5,281 nucleotides of DNA from Synergistaceae bacterium (GTDB lineage Bacteria > Synergistota > Synergistia > Synergistales > Synergistaceae). The notes beneath the pieces are model-generated. The model was not told where the DNA came from. It saw only the letters and a list, made by a program, of their open reading frames with translations, and made no database searches. The stretch's first letter is position 1. Each line of letters starts with the position of its first letter. The stretch covers positions 1 through 5,281 of the forward strand of contig JAQVPO010000106.1 in assembly GCA_028702015.1 (NCBI GenBank), in the 5' to 3' direction. Position numbers and translations under genes: made by a program. Shown piece after piece: positions 1 through 5,281 of this stretch.

Positions 1-459
1 GATCTGTACCAGTCTATGATATACCGTGCTCCCAGGCCAGGACCAATAAAAGATTCGAGCGGCAACATCCTGGGAGAGCACTTGGGAATAAACAGATACA
101 CATTGGGACAAAGAAAAGGATTGGGCATCGCTTCAAAACATCCACTCTTCGTAGTTTCTATAGATCCAAAGGCAAATACTGTGGAAGTTGCCTCGAAGGA
201 AGAGGCCTTCCGTTCAGAGGTCACCGCAGGATCAGTTAATATACTGGCATCTGAATTTTTACATAAAGATCCTCTTTTACTGGGGAAAATACGCTCTCAG
301 GGAGCCCCTGAGCCTTGTCGCCTGACTTCTGTCAGCAATGAAATTATTAAAGTCCAGTTTTTAGATCCGGTTTTTGCTCCGGCTCCGGGGCAAAGGCTTG
401 TACTCTATAACACTGAAGGCTTTGTTGCGGCAGGAGGCACAATAATTTCCTCGCGCTGA
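1..459 (+). CDS. mnmA: tRNA-specific 2-thiouridylase MnmA, C-terminal part (5' end outside window)
   Basis: This cytoplasmic enzyme puts sulfur on C2 of the wobble uridine (U34) of Lys, Glu and Gln tRNAs, taking sulfur relayed from a cysteine desulfurase and using ATP. The reading frame is open from base 1, so the gene begins upstream; 152 residues are visible. The MnmA signature is clear: PGPI, then GEHLGINRYTLGQRKGLGIA (residues about 25-44), an SIDP segment, and the C-terminal beta-barrel ending in APGQRLVLY and a GG-I motif. The ATP-binding PP-loop and both catalytic cysteines lie in the missing N-terminal two thirds, so activity cannot be judged here. The ATG at 16 is internal, not a start. 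The gene ends with TGA at 457-459. The next gene has its own promoter 150 bases further on, so co-transcription is uncertain. Family assignment is firm from the conserved GQRKGLG block. Confidence 0.95.
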   Translation, partial: DLYQSMIYRAPRPGPIKDSSGNILGEHLGINRYTLGQRKGLGIASKHPLFVVSIDPKANTVEVASKEEAFRSEVTAGSVNILASEFLHKDPLLLGKIRSQGAPEPCRLTSVSNEIIKVQFLDPVFAPAPGQRLVLYNTEGFVAAGGTIISSR

Positions 460-611
460 CAAGCAGAGGGGCAGGTATGTTTTATTTATCCAAGCACTGC
501 CTTAATAGCTGAGATACAGGGCGGCAATAAATAATTTTCTTTTAATTGGCAAAACATTCCCATACCCGATGTATCTATGAATATTATCTATCTGTTTATT
601 TAAAACCTGAT

Positions 612-640
612 TTATCATATGTACGGACATCTGCTACAAT
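612..640 (+). promoter_or_regulatory. Sigma-70-type extended -10 promoter of the signalling/yedF/desulfurase operon
   Basis: A TTATCA -35-like hexamer (612-617, 4 of 6 to consensus) is followed, after exactly 17 bases, by TACAAT (635-640, 5 of 6). The -10 is preceded by TGC at 632-634, giving an extended -10 element (TGnTACAAT). Transcription would begin near 647, about 28 bases before the ATG at 676. This is the best promoter match seen in the window. It also argues against translation from the in-frame ATG at 619, which would lie upstream of the transcript start. Confidence 0.6.
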
Positions 641-675
641 ATCACCAGTTTAAGTCATCTATGGAGGGGTTGCTC

Positions 676-2343
676 ATGACACTGCGCAGAAAGACTCAAA
701 TCGCATTAGGAATCACATTACTCCTCCTGCTCCTAATGCTCGACCTTACTTTTACCAGTTTTCTCCGACAATCTGCCGAGCAGACGGACAGGGAAAGGAT
801 CACCCTCAATTTATCAAGGGCTGTTGTATCAATCAACGCTGAGGCGAAAACACTTTCAGCCATTGCTGCAAACTGGGCCCATTCCAATGCAACATGGAAT
901 TACATGAACGGACGCAATCCCAACTATGCTTCTGATATCTTAAACAGAAACGCTTTGACTGAAGTAGGGATCTCTTCCATGATATTTATTGATAACGGAA
1001 ATATGGTGCGGCTTTTCAAGGATTTTAGTTCCAACGACGAGCCATCCTCACCTGAAAGCGAATTTCTTGCAATATTTGAAAACCCTAAAAACCAGTCTCT
1101 CCTGGACTATACCGGACCTTCAGGAATCAGTGGAATAGTTTTAAAGGAGAATCAGCCGATACTTTTTACAGTAAAGCCTATCCTCAAATCTGACATCCAG
1201 GGACCGCCTGCAGGAAATCTTGTAGTAACACGAACCCTCAGCCCGAAACTTATAGAGAATATTTCTAGAAATCTGCGCTTTAATTTTGCTATAGAAACAA
1301 CTACCGAAACTGAAAAACAGCACGCAGAAGAGCTCCCTCTCATCCTGATAGATGATACAGAAAGAAAGGACACAACAATATCCGGCAGAATGCTCGTTAA
1401 AGACCACAGCGGGACACCTTCCTTCTGGGTCAGAGGGATCAATAAGAAAGAAGACATAGCTGCTGCAGAAAAAAAGATACAGTATCTTTTCCTGATCTTC
1501 GCAGTAATAGCAGTTATTCTTTCCTTCCTTTACGACTTTTTCTTCAAGCATGTTTTTTCAAACAGGATGAAAAAACTTCAAAATGAGGTAGAAGCAATAA
1601 GAGACGAGAAGGGGCATAAAGGAGTCATAACTGTTGATTCCAAGAGAGACGAAATCAACAGTCTGCAGAGAACTCTCAGCGATGTAATGGCATATCACGA
1701 TTTCAAGCAGGAACATAAAAACAAAATGGACAGCATAAGCCTTATGGTCTACGAGCGCTTTGCACAGGCAGGAAACCGGCTCTGCTATAAGACACTTGAG
1801 GATATCGCAACAGCCTTTTCTCCTGGTGACGAAAAATTCAGGAACTCCCTTCCGCGCGCAGCAAAAATGACCGTCAAGTTCTGTGACAGGCTTAAGGTAG
1901 CTGATGAAGAAAAATTCTATGCATACTTAGGCGCCCTTTTCAGCCGGATAGGACTTCTTGGGGTACCTTTTTCTATAAGGAACAAAACTGCCGGCCTTTC
2001 TCCTGTAGAACTAAGGGAATATCATAAATACCCAATGTTCTCCAGAGATTTTCTTGAATCAGTTGAGTTGCTGCGCCCGGCCACCCAGATACCTTACAGC
2101 TGGAACGAAAAGTGGGATGGCACCGGTTTCCCTAAAGGACTGAGCGGAAGCGCAATTCCCCTGCAGGCAAGAGTATTTGCCATAGTTAACGGATGGAATG
2201 AGATGACAAGGCCATGGCTTGGAAGAAAGCTTCCCTCTCAGGAAGAGGTGGAAATGAAACTCAGGGAGCTTGCGGGAACATGGTATGATCCGCAGCTTAC
2301 AGAACAGTTTATACAAATACTACACGAGGAGAGAGATGCCTGA
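676..2343 (+). CDS. Membrane signalling protein: CHASE4-like sensor, HAMP-like linker, degenerate HD-GYP domain
   Basis: This is a 555-residue inner-membrane protein. The ATG at 676 is chosen because GGAGGGG (663-669) sits 6 bases upstream; an in-frame ATG at 619 has no such site and precedes the predicted transcript start. A first membrane segment is at about 8-30. An extracytoplasmic region of about 235 residues follows, with a CHASE4-like NWAHSNATWNYM motif (66-77). A second membrane segment is at about 270-290, then a HAMP-like stretch (about 291-345, with R-x-x-x-L and DEI). The C-terminal domain (about 385-545) aligns with HD-GYP c-di-GMP phosphodiesterases: it keeps H450 and DGTGFPKGL (481-489). 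However, the HD pair is S423-R424, the HH pair is W476-N477, and the two later aspartates are N505 and N508. Loss of these metal ligands suggests no phosphodiesterase activity and a binding or protein-interaction role (inference). The stop overlaps yedF by 8 bases. The fold call is fairly firm; ligand and output are unknown. Confidence 0.85.
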   Translation: MTLRRKTQIALGITLLLLLLMLDLTFTSFLRQSAEQTDRERITLNLSRAVVSINAEAKTLSAIAANWAHSNATWNYMNGRNPNYASDILNRNALTEVGISSMIFIDNGNMVRLFKDFSSNDEPSSPESEFLAIFENPKNQSLLDYTGPSGISGIVLKENQPILFTVKPILKSDIQGPPAGNLVVTRTLSPKLIENISRNLRFNFAIETTTETEKQHAEELPLILIDDTERKDTTISGRMLVKDHSGTPSFWVRGINKKEDIAAAEKKIQYLFLIFAVIAVILSFLYDFFFKHVFSNRMKKLQNEVEAIRDEKGHKGVITVDSKRDEINSLQRTLSDVMAYHDFKQEHKNKMDSISLMVYERFAQAGNRLCYKTLEDIATAFSPGDEKFRNSLPRAAKMTVKFCDRLKVADEEKFYAYLGALFSRIGLLGVPFSIRNKTAGLSPVELREYHKYPMFSRDFLESVELLRPATQIPYSWNEKWDGTGFPKGLSGSAIPLQARVFAIVNGWNEMTRPWLGRKLPSQEEVEMKLRELAGTWYDPQLTEQFIQILHEERDA

Positions 2344-2926
2344 TATGGAAATAGTCGATGCGCGGAGATTGGATTGTCCACAACCTGTAATACTAACAAA
2401 AGCTGCTGTCGAGAAGGGAGCCAGGACCTTCGCTGTTTGGGTCGACAATGAAGTCGCGGCTTCAAACGTTACAAGATTTCTCGAAAGCAAGGGTTTCACC
2501 GTCAATAAAGAATATGGAGAGACCTCAATAGTGCTGGAAGCAAAATCTGACTCCTCTAAAGAAGCAGGATCTCATTCTGAGAAAAAAAAGACGACCGGAA
2601 TTATGTTTGTCTCTGATAAAATCGGGGCCGAATCAGGCGGACTTGGAGATGTACTGATGAAATCGTACCTTGGAACTCTTGCCCAGAGCGAAAAAACTCC
2701 GTCAGTGGTCGCTCTGATGAACAATGCCGTTAAAATGGCAGTAAGCGGATCTTCCTGTTACGACTATCTTTGCGAACTAAGCGCCAAGGGAGTACTCATT
2801 CTGGTCTGCGGCACCTGTACGAAACATTTTGGGATCACTGAAGATGTAAAAGTTGGTGTGATCTCAAACATGTTTGAGATCACTGAGGCGGTTTTTGGAA
2901 CAGCAAAACCGATAGTGATCGGCTGA
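2336..2926 (+). CDS. yedF: Selenium-metabolism sulfurtransferase-like protein YedF (TusA-DsrE fusion)
   Basis: This is a 196-residue cytoplasmic protein with two domains. Residues 4-72 form a TusA-like domain (MEIVDARRLDCPQPV), whose CPxP motif at 14-17 carries the cysteine that accepts persulfide sulfur in TusA proteins. After a charged linker (about 73-85, Ser/Lys/Glu-rich), residues 86-196 form a DsrE-like domain with a C-terminal VCGTC motif (C158 and C161) and the GVISNMFEIT block typical of the YedF family (TIGR03527 type). That family co-occurs with selenium-utilisation genes; its exact reaction is not settled. The ATG at 2336 is chosen because GAGGA (2326-2330) lies 5 bases upstream. 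The next ATG at 2345 is less well placed. The start lies inside the preceding gene (8-base overlap), implying coupled translation. The cysteine desulfurase begins 2 bases after its TGA. A perfect palindrome lies in its 3' coding region (2858-2883). Confidence 0.9.
   Translation: MPDMEIVDARRLDCPQPVILTKAAVEKGARTFAVWVDNEVAASNVTRFLESKGFTVNKEYGETSIVLEAKSDSSKEAGSHSEKKKTTGIMFVSDKIGAESGGLGDVLMKSYLGTLAQSEKTPSVVALMNNAVKMAVSGSSCYDYLCELSAKGVLILVCGTCTKHFGITEDVKVGVISNMFEITEAVFGTAKPIVIG
2858..2883. repeat. Perfect 26-base palindrome within the 3' end of yedF
   Basis: The left arm GTGATCTCAAACA (2858-2870) is mirrored exactly by TGTTTGAGATCAC (2871-2883), with no mismatch and no spacer. As RNA it can fold into an 11-base-pair stem (arm GTGATCTCAAA) closed by a CATG loop. 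As DNA it is a two-fold symmetric site of operator-like size. It encodes the conserved VISNMFEIT stretch of YedF, so part of the sequence is fixed by protein constraint. It ends 45 bases before the desulfurase ATG. It lacks a following T-run, so it is not an intrinsic terminator. Confidence 0.85.
2909..2922 (+). repeat. Short hairpin just before the yedF stop codon
   Basis: CCGAT (2909-2913) and ATCGG (2918-2922) can pair around an AGTG loop. The stem ends immediately before the yedF TGA (2924-2926), 6 bases upstream of the desulfurase ATG at 2929. It occupies the place where a ribosome binding site would be expected and none is seen. It is only five base pairs long, so it may be chance. Confidence 0.35.
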
Positions 2927-2928
2927 TC

Positions 2929-4089
2929 ATGTCTATATATCTTAATAATGCAGCCACGACATGGCCCAAACCAGAAACCGTCCCAAAATCAATCTATGAT
3001 TTCATTGTAAACCGCGGAGCAAATGTTGCCAGAGGATCAGCTTCAGTAAGGGACATCCAAAGCCTCGACAATGTTTTCTCATGCAGACAGAAACTGGCTG
3101 AGTTTTTGGGCGGTTATGAGAAGTGCGATCCCAGATTCATAACCCTCACTTCCAATATCACAGAATCGATCAATATAGTGGTCAAGGGTTTTCTTAGACC
3201 AGGCATGAAGGCAGTAACTTCCTCCATGGAACACAATTCCGTTCTGAGGCCTCTTCGGAGGGCTGAGACGGAAGGTGTCGCATTGGAAATAATCCCTTGC
3301 AGCCTGAAGGGATATATGGATCCTGCACTGCTCAAAAAAGCCGTCTCCGATGGGGCTGATATCGCGATAATAAACCACTGCAGCAATGTAAGCGGATCTC
3401 TTCAGAACATCTGGGATATCGCAGAAGTATGCCGGGAATCAAATGTCCCTATTGTGGTCGACTGTGCCCAAACAGCGGGCATTGTTAAAATCAGCGCGAA
3501 GGATCTCGGAGCAGCAGCGCTCTGCTTTACAGGACACAAGGGGCTTTTCGGCCCTCAGGGCACCGGAGGCATCGTATGGGATCCGGATTTCGCAAAAAAA
3601 TGTTCTCCTCTCATTGAGGGGGGCACGGGCAGCGTTTCGCACGAAGAATACCAGCCTGTCCAAATGCCGGACAAATTCGAGGCTGGGACCCCTAATCTGC
3701 CTGGCATAGCGGGACTCCTGGCATCTGTAGAATGGATAGAAAATGAGGGGATAGAGAAAATCAGGAAACATGAGGACAATTTGGGCAGAATGCTCGAAGA
3801 GGGACTCAGAAAGATAGATAATCTCAGAATAATCGGCCCGGGAGAAGGAGATCCCCGGCTTCCGGTCTATTCCTTCAACATAAAGGGAAAGGATAACGCG
3901 AGGCTTGCGCGCGATCTTTCGGATATTTACGGGATAGAGACAAGACCAGGTCTGCACTGTGCGCCTCTGGCACATAGGACATTGGGAACATTCCCGGAAG
4001 GTGCCTTAAGAATATCACCAGGCTATTTCAATACTGCTGACGATATAAGACATGCACTGAATGCCCTGACCGAACTTGCCAAAAATTAA
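2929..4089 (+). CDS. Cysteine desulfurase family protein (class V aminotransferase fold, YedF-associated type)
   Basis: This PLP enzyme of 386 residues would convert cysteine to alanine, leaving a persulfide on its active-site cysteine; related enzymes also act on selenocysteine. The start YLNNAATTWPKP is typical of the TIGR01977-type family. Visible active-site residues are H102 (in MEHNSVLRPL, stacking on PLP), D178 and Q181 (VVDCAQT), the PLP lysine K204 in FTGHKG, and catalytic C344 in RPGLHCAPLAHRTLGT. The length is complete for the family and the C-terminal ISPGYFNTADDI block is intact. It follows yedF with a 2-base gap, which supports sulfur or selenium hand-over to the TusA-like CPxP cysteine (inference). 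No Shine-Dalgarno sequence precedes the ATG, so translation probably depends on ribosomes terminating on yedF. It could be named SufS/CsdB-like, but the short N-terminus and HCAPLAHRTLGT loop fit the YedF-linked group better. Confidence 0.92.
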   Translation: MSIYLNNAATTWPKPETVPKSIYDFIVNRGANVARGSASVRDIQSLDNVFSCRQKLAEFLGGYEKCDPRFITLTSNITESINIVVKGFLRPGMKAVTSSMEHNSVLRPLRRAETEGVALEIIPCSLKGYMDPALLKKAVSDGADIAIINHCSNVSGSLQNIWDIAEVCRESNVPIVVDCAQTAGIVKISAKDLGAAALCFTGHKGLFGPQGTGGIVWDPDFAKKCSPLIEGGTGSVSHEEYQPVQMPDKFEAGTPNLPGIAGLLASVEWIENEGIEKIRKHEDNLGRMLEEGLRKIDNLRIIGPGEGDPRLPVYSFNIKGKDNARLARDLSDIYGIETRPGLHCAPLAHRTLGTFPEGALRISPGYFNTADDIRHALNALTELAKN

Positions 4090-4108
4090 AGAAAGCACTT
4101 AAACGATA

Positions 4109-4393
4109 TCAGCCAGATATGAATCCTTTTTTGATAAGTATCTGGCGTGATTCTTCATCGGCGGGACGAAACCCTTTGCTCAGAAGATCTCTTATGTATG
4201 TTTTGTTGTATGTAAAGCAGAATATAACATTTGCCAGCCACAAAGTAAGAACTCCGGCAACAAACATTATCACGGTCCATTTTGCATCTCCCCTGAATAT
4301 CGGGAAACAAAAGCCAAAAAAGAATACAGTCCAGCTAAATCCTACTTTAGCAGTACGAAGCTGGCCCAAGTGGTCTTCAAGCCTTACTATCAT
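4109..4393 (-). CDS. Small membrane protein, HrgC/DUF2628-like
   Basis: This is a 94-residue predicted membrane protein. A polar N-terminus (1-16) precedes the motif KVGFSWTVFFFGFCFPIFRG (16-35), which forms the first hydrophobic segment. A second segment follows at about 40-60. The cytoplasmic-looking tail is YNKTYIRDLLSKGFRPADEE and then a KKGF motif. The SWTxFFFGFxxPxFRGDxKW pattern with a YNKxYIxxLLxKGxxPAD tail recalls small proteins annotated as HrgC or DUF2628-like; this is from memory of the pattern, not a search, and function is unknown. The ATG (4393-4391) overlaps the stop of the upstream 74-residue gene in ATGA, with a GAGAGG about 10 bases before it, so the two are probably co-translated. 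It converges with the desulfurase gene, with 19 bases between stops. Confidence 0.75.
   Translation of the reverse strand: MIVRLEDHLGQLRTAKVGFSWTVFFFGFCFPIFRGDAKWTVIMFVAGVLTLWLANVIFCFTYNKTYIRDLLSKGFRPADEESRQILIKKGFISG
4112..4146. repeat. 8-base inverted repeat at the convergent gene ends
   Basis: GCCAGATA (4112-4119) and TATCTGGC (4139-4146) are exact inverted copies around a 19-base spacer containing a T-run (4126-4132). The element lies between or within the converging 3' ends, mostly inside the last codons of the minus-strand 94-residue gene. Read on the minus strand it is followed by a T-rich stretch (4103 down to 4084). It could slow polymerase from either side, but the long loop and interrupted T-run make it a poor intrinsic terminator. 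Confidence 0.3.
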
Positions 4394-4614
4394 TCGACAT
4401 CAGCCTCTCTTTCTTTTTCAAGCGCCATTACAGCTGATTTTGACGTAGCAAGCCATGTTATCCCTATGAAACAGGCCATAACAGGAAGTGAAACATATTT
4501 GAACTCTATGCCTCCCTTAAGGTACACAGCAAAAAAGAAGATAAGGCCGGTAACTGCTGCTGCAAGGAAAATTTTTGAAAACTTATTGATCATTTTCGCT
4601 GTACCAAGCGTCAT
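4390..4614 (-). CDS. Hypothetical two-TM small membrane protein
   Basis: This 74-residue protein is not recognised as a named family. It has a short basic N-terminus (KMINKFSK), a first membrane segment at about 15-32, a short Lys-Gly-Gly-containing turn, a second membrane segment at about 41-57, and a charged tail ending ALEKEREADVE. The ATG at 4614-4612 is preferred because AAGGGTGG lies 5 bases upstream. A GTG nine bases further out (4623-4621) overlaps that site and is less likely; an ATG at 4593 lacks one. Its stop overlaps the start of the next minus-strand gene by 4 bases (ATGA). The pair is divergent from lemA. Support for it being real comes from the ribosome binding site, the tight coupling and the hydrophobic layout, not from homology. 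Confidence 0.65.
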   Translation of the reverse strand: MTLGTAKMINKFSKIFLAAAVTGLIFFFAVYLKGGIEFKYVSLPVMACFIGITWLATSKSAVMALEKEREADVE

Positions 4615-4651
4615 ACTAACCACCCTTTACAAATATACTTAATCCTAATAA

Positions 4652-4660
4652 ATAATACCA
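4652..4660 (-). promoter_or_regulatory. Extended -10 element for the small membrane-protein pair
   Basis: On the minus strand the bases read TGGTATTAT, that is TGn followed by TATTAT (5 of 6 to the -10 consensus). Transcription would begin near 4645, about 30 bases before the ATG at 4614. The -35 region (around 4675-4680) does not match TTGACA well, which extended -10 promoters can tolerate. Confidence 0.4.
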
Positions 4661-4680
4661 CAGAGCCGGTCTAAAAAAGG

Positions 4681-4686
4681 TATAAT
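4681..4686 (+). promoter_or_regulatory. Candidate -10 element of lemA
   Basis: TATAAT is a perfect -10 hexamer, placing a transcript start near 4693 and a leader of about 29 bases before the lemA ATG. No good -35 is found at 16-18 bases upstream (CCACAG at a 17-base spacing) and there is no TGn extension, so the promoter may need an activator or be weak. Confidence 0.4.
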
Positions 4687-4721
4687 TTGCAGTGAGCAAA
4701 CCAACAGGAGGAGGATTCATC

Positions 4722-5270
4722 ATGATGATATTTTTGCTGGCAGCGGTAGCAGTTTTAGCAATATGGCTTATGACCACATATAACGGTCTTGTAAAGCTTC
4801 GTAATCTGATGCAGGAGGGATGGAGCGGTATCGACGTACAGCTTAAAAGACGTTCTGACCTGATACCCAATATTGTTGAGACTGTTAAGGGATATGCTTC
4901 TCATGAAAAAGAAACACTTCAAGGTGTAACAAATGCCCGTGCTGCGGTAATGAACGCGGGAAGCGATCCTGAAGCAAGACTGCAGGCTGAAAATACCCTG
5001 ACCGGAACGCTGAGGACTCTCTTTGCTGTTGCAGAAAACTATCCGGACCTGAAGGCGAATACAAACTTCCTTGACCTCCAGCAGCAGCTTGGAACGATCG
5101 AAGACGAGATACAGATGTCAAGACGCTATTACAACGGTACTGTAAGAAATCTTAATACTGCCATCCAGCGTTTTCCAGCCGTGCTGATCGCAAGACAGTT
5201 CGGCTTCAATGAAGCGCCATTCTTCGAAGCGGAGGACTATGCAAAAGAAAATCCTAAAGTTTCATTCTAG
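4722..5270 (+). CDS. lemA: LemA family membrane protein
   Basis: This complete 182-residue LemA protein is anchored by one N-terminal membrane helix (about 3-17). The helical domain carries the family signatures: TTYNGLVKLRN (18-28), WSGIDVQLKRRSDLIPN (34-50), the VKGYASHE stretch, YYNGTV (136-141) followed by LNTAIQRFP, and the PKVSF C-terminus. LemA proteins are widespread; their biochemical role is not established, though they often neighbour membrane peptidases or TPM-domain proteins, which would lie beyond the right edge here. The ATG at 4722 is chosen because AGGAGGAGG (4706-4714) is 7 bases upstream; a GTG at 4692 would place that strong site inside the coding region. A second ATG at 4725 is also possible. 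The gene ends with TAG at 5268-5270 and only 11 further bases are visible. Confidence 0.95.
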   Translation: MMIFLLAAVAVLAIWLMTTYNGLVKLRNLMQEGWSGIDVQLKRRSDLIPNIVETVKGYASHEKETLQGVTNARAAVMNAGSDPEARLQAENTLTGTLRTLFAVAENYPDLKANTNFLDLQQQLGTIEDEIQMSRRYYNGTVRNLNTAIQRFPAVLIARQFGFNEAPFFEAEDYAKENPKVSF

Positions 5271-5281
5271 AAACGATATTC

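Noticed and set aside
470..501. GGCAG/CTGCC stem downstream of mnmA as a terminator
   Set aside because: There are only five base pairs across a 22-base loop, and no T-run follows.
546..577. TTGGCA (546-551) as a -35 element for another promoter
   Set aside because: The nearest -10-like bases at 17-18 spacing (ATGTAT/TGTATC) match poorly; the 612-640 promoter is clearly better.
619..675. Longer N-terminus of the signalling protein, starting at the ATG at 619
   Set aside because: There is no ribosome binding site, it lies upstream of the predicted transcript start, and the added 19 residues do not look like a signal or membrane segment. The ATG at 676 has GGAGGGG at ideal spacing.
1141..1551. 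Minus-strand open frame of 136 codons inside the signalling gene
   Set aside because: It is antisense to a well-supported coding region, lacks a ribosome binding site, and its translation is cysteine-rich and low in resemblance to any family.
2341..2343. TGA stops (2341 and 2924) as selenocysteine codons, given the selenium-linked context
   Set aside because: Reading through gives short frames with no resemblance to the families, both proteins are already full length, and no convincing SECIS-like hairpin with the expected spacing follows either TGA.
2858..2883. Palindrome as an intrinsic terminator
   Set aside because: No T-run follows the stem (the next bases are TGAGGCGG), and it lies within a coding region of a tightly packed operon.
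3439..3975. Minus-strand open frame of 178 codons inside the desulfurase gene
   Set aside because: It is a shadow of the conserved desulfurase frame, with no recognisable domains and no initiation signal.
4119..4642. Plus-strand open frames across the small membrane-protein pair
   Set aside because: The minus-strand frames have ribosome sites, an ATGA coupling and membrane-protein composition; the plus-strand frames show none of these.

Overview
The window looks like a piece of chromosome from an anaerobic, selenium-handling bacterium, most plausibly a Synergistota or Firmicutes/Clostridia-type lineage. The lineage is inferred from gene content: a YedF-type TusA-DsrE protein beside a TIGR01977-type cysteine desulfurase, a CHASE4/HD-GYP-type signalling protein, and a moderate base composition (mid-40s % GC by eye). 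No rRNA, tRNA, CRISPR array, insertion sequence or phage gene is visible.

Layout. (1) Positions 1-459 hold the 3' end of mnmA (tRNA 2-thiouridylase), cut by the left edge. (2) A 216-base gap follows. It contains no convincing terminator, but its right end carries a good extended -10 promoter (612-640). (3) A plus-strand operon of three genes runs from 676 to 4089: a membrane signalling protein (CHASE4-like sensor, HAMP-like linker, degenerate HD-GYP domain), then yedF overlapping it by 8 bases, then a cysteine desulfurase starting 2 bases after the yedF stop. (4) Two very small membrane proteins lie on the minus strand (4614 to 4109), joined by an ATGA stop/start overlap and convergent with the operon. 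(5) A divergent lemA gene (4722-5270) closes the window, with -10-like elements for both directions packed into about 35 bases.

How the genes may work together. The cysteine desulfurase can release sulfur from cysteine (or selenium from selenocysteine) as an enzyme-bound persulfide. The TusA-like half of YedF is the expected acceptor, and its DsrE-like half resembles the next relay component. MnmA, just upstream, consumes relayed sulfur to make s2U34 in tRNA, which is also the precursor of 2-selenouridine. Whether this locus feeds MnmA, selenium metabolism (selD is not in the window) or both cannot be decided from the sequence. The unusual element is the first gene of the operon, a transmembrane sensor whose HD-GYP output domain has lost most metal ligands, translationally overlapped with yedF.

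The most striking non-coding signal is a perfect 26-base palindrome inside the 3' end of yedF (2858-2883), among several GATC-containing arms and just upstream of a desulfurase start codon that has no visible Shine-Dalgarno sequence.
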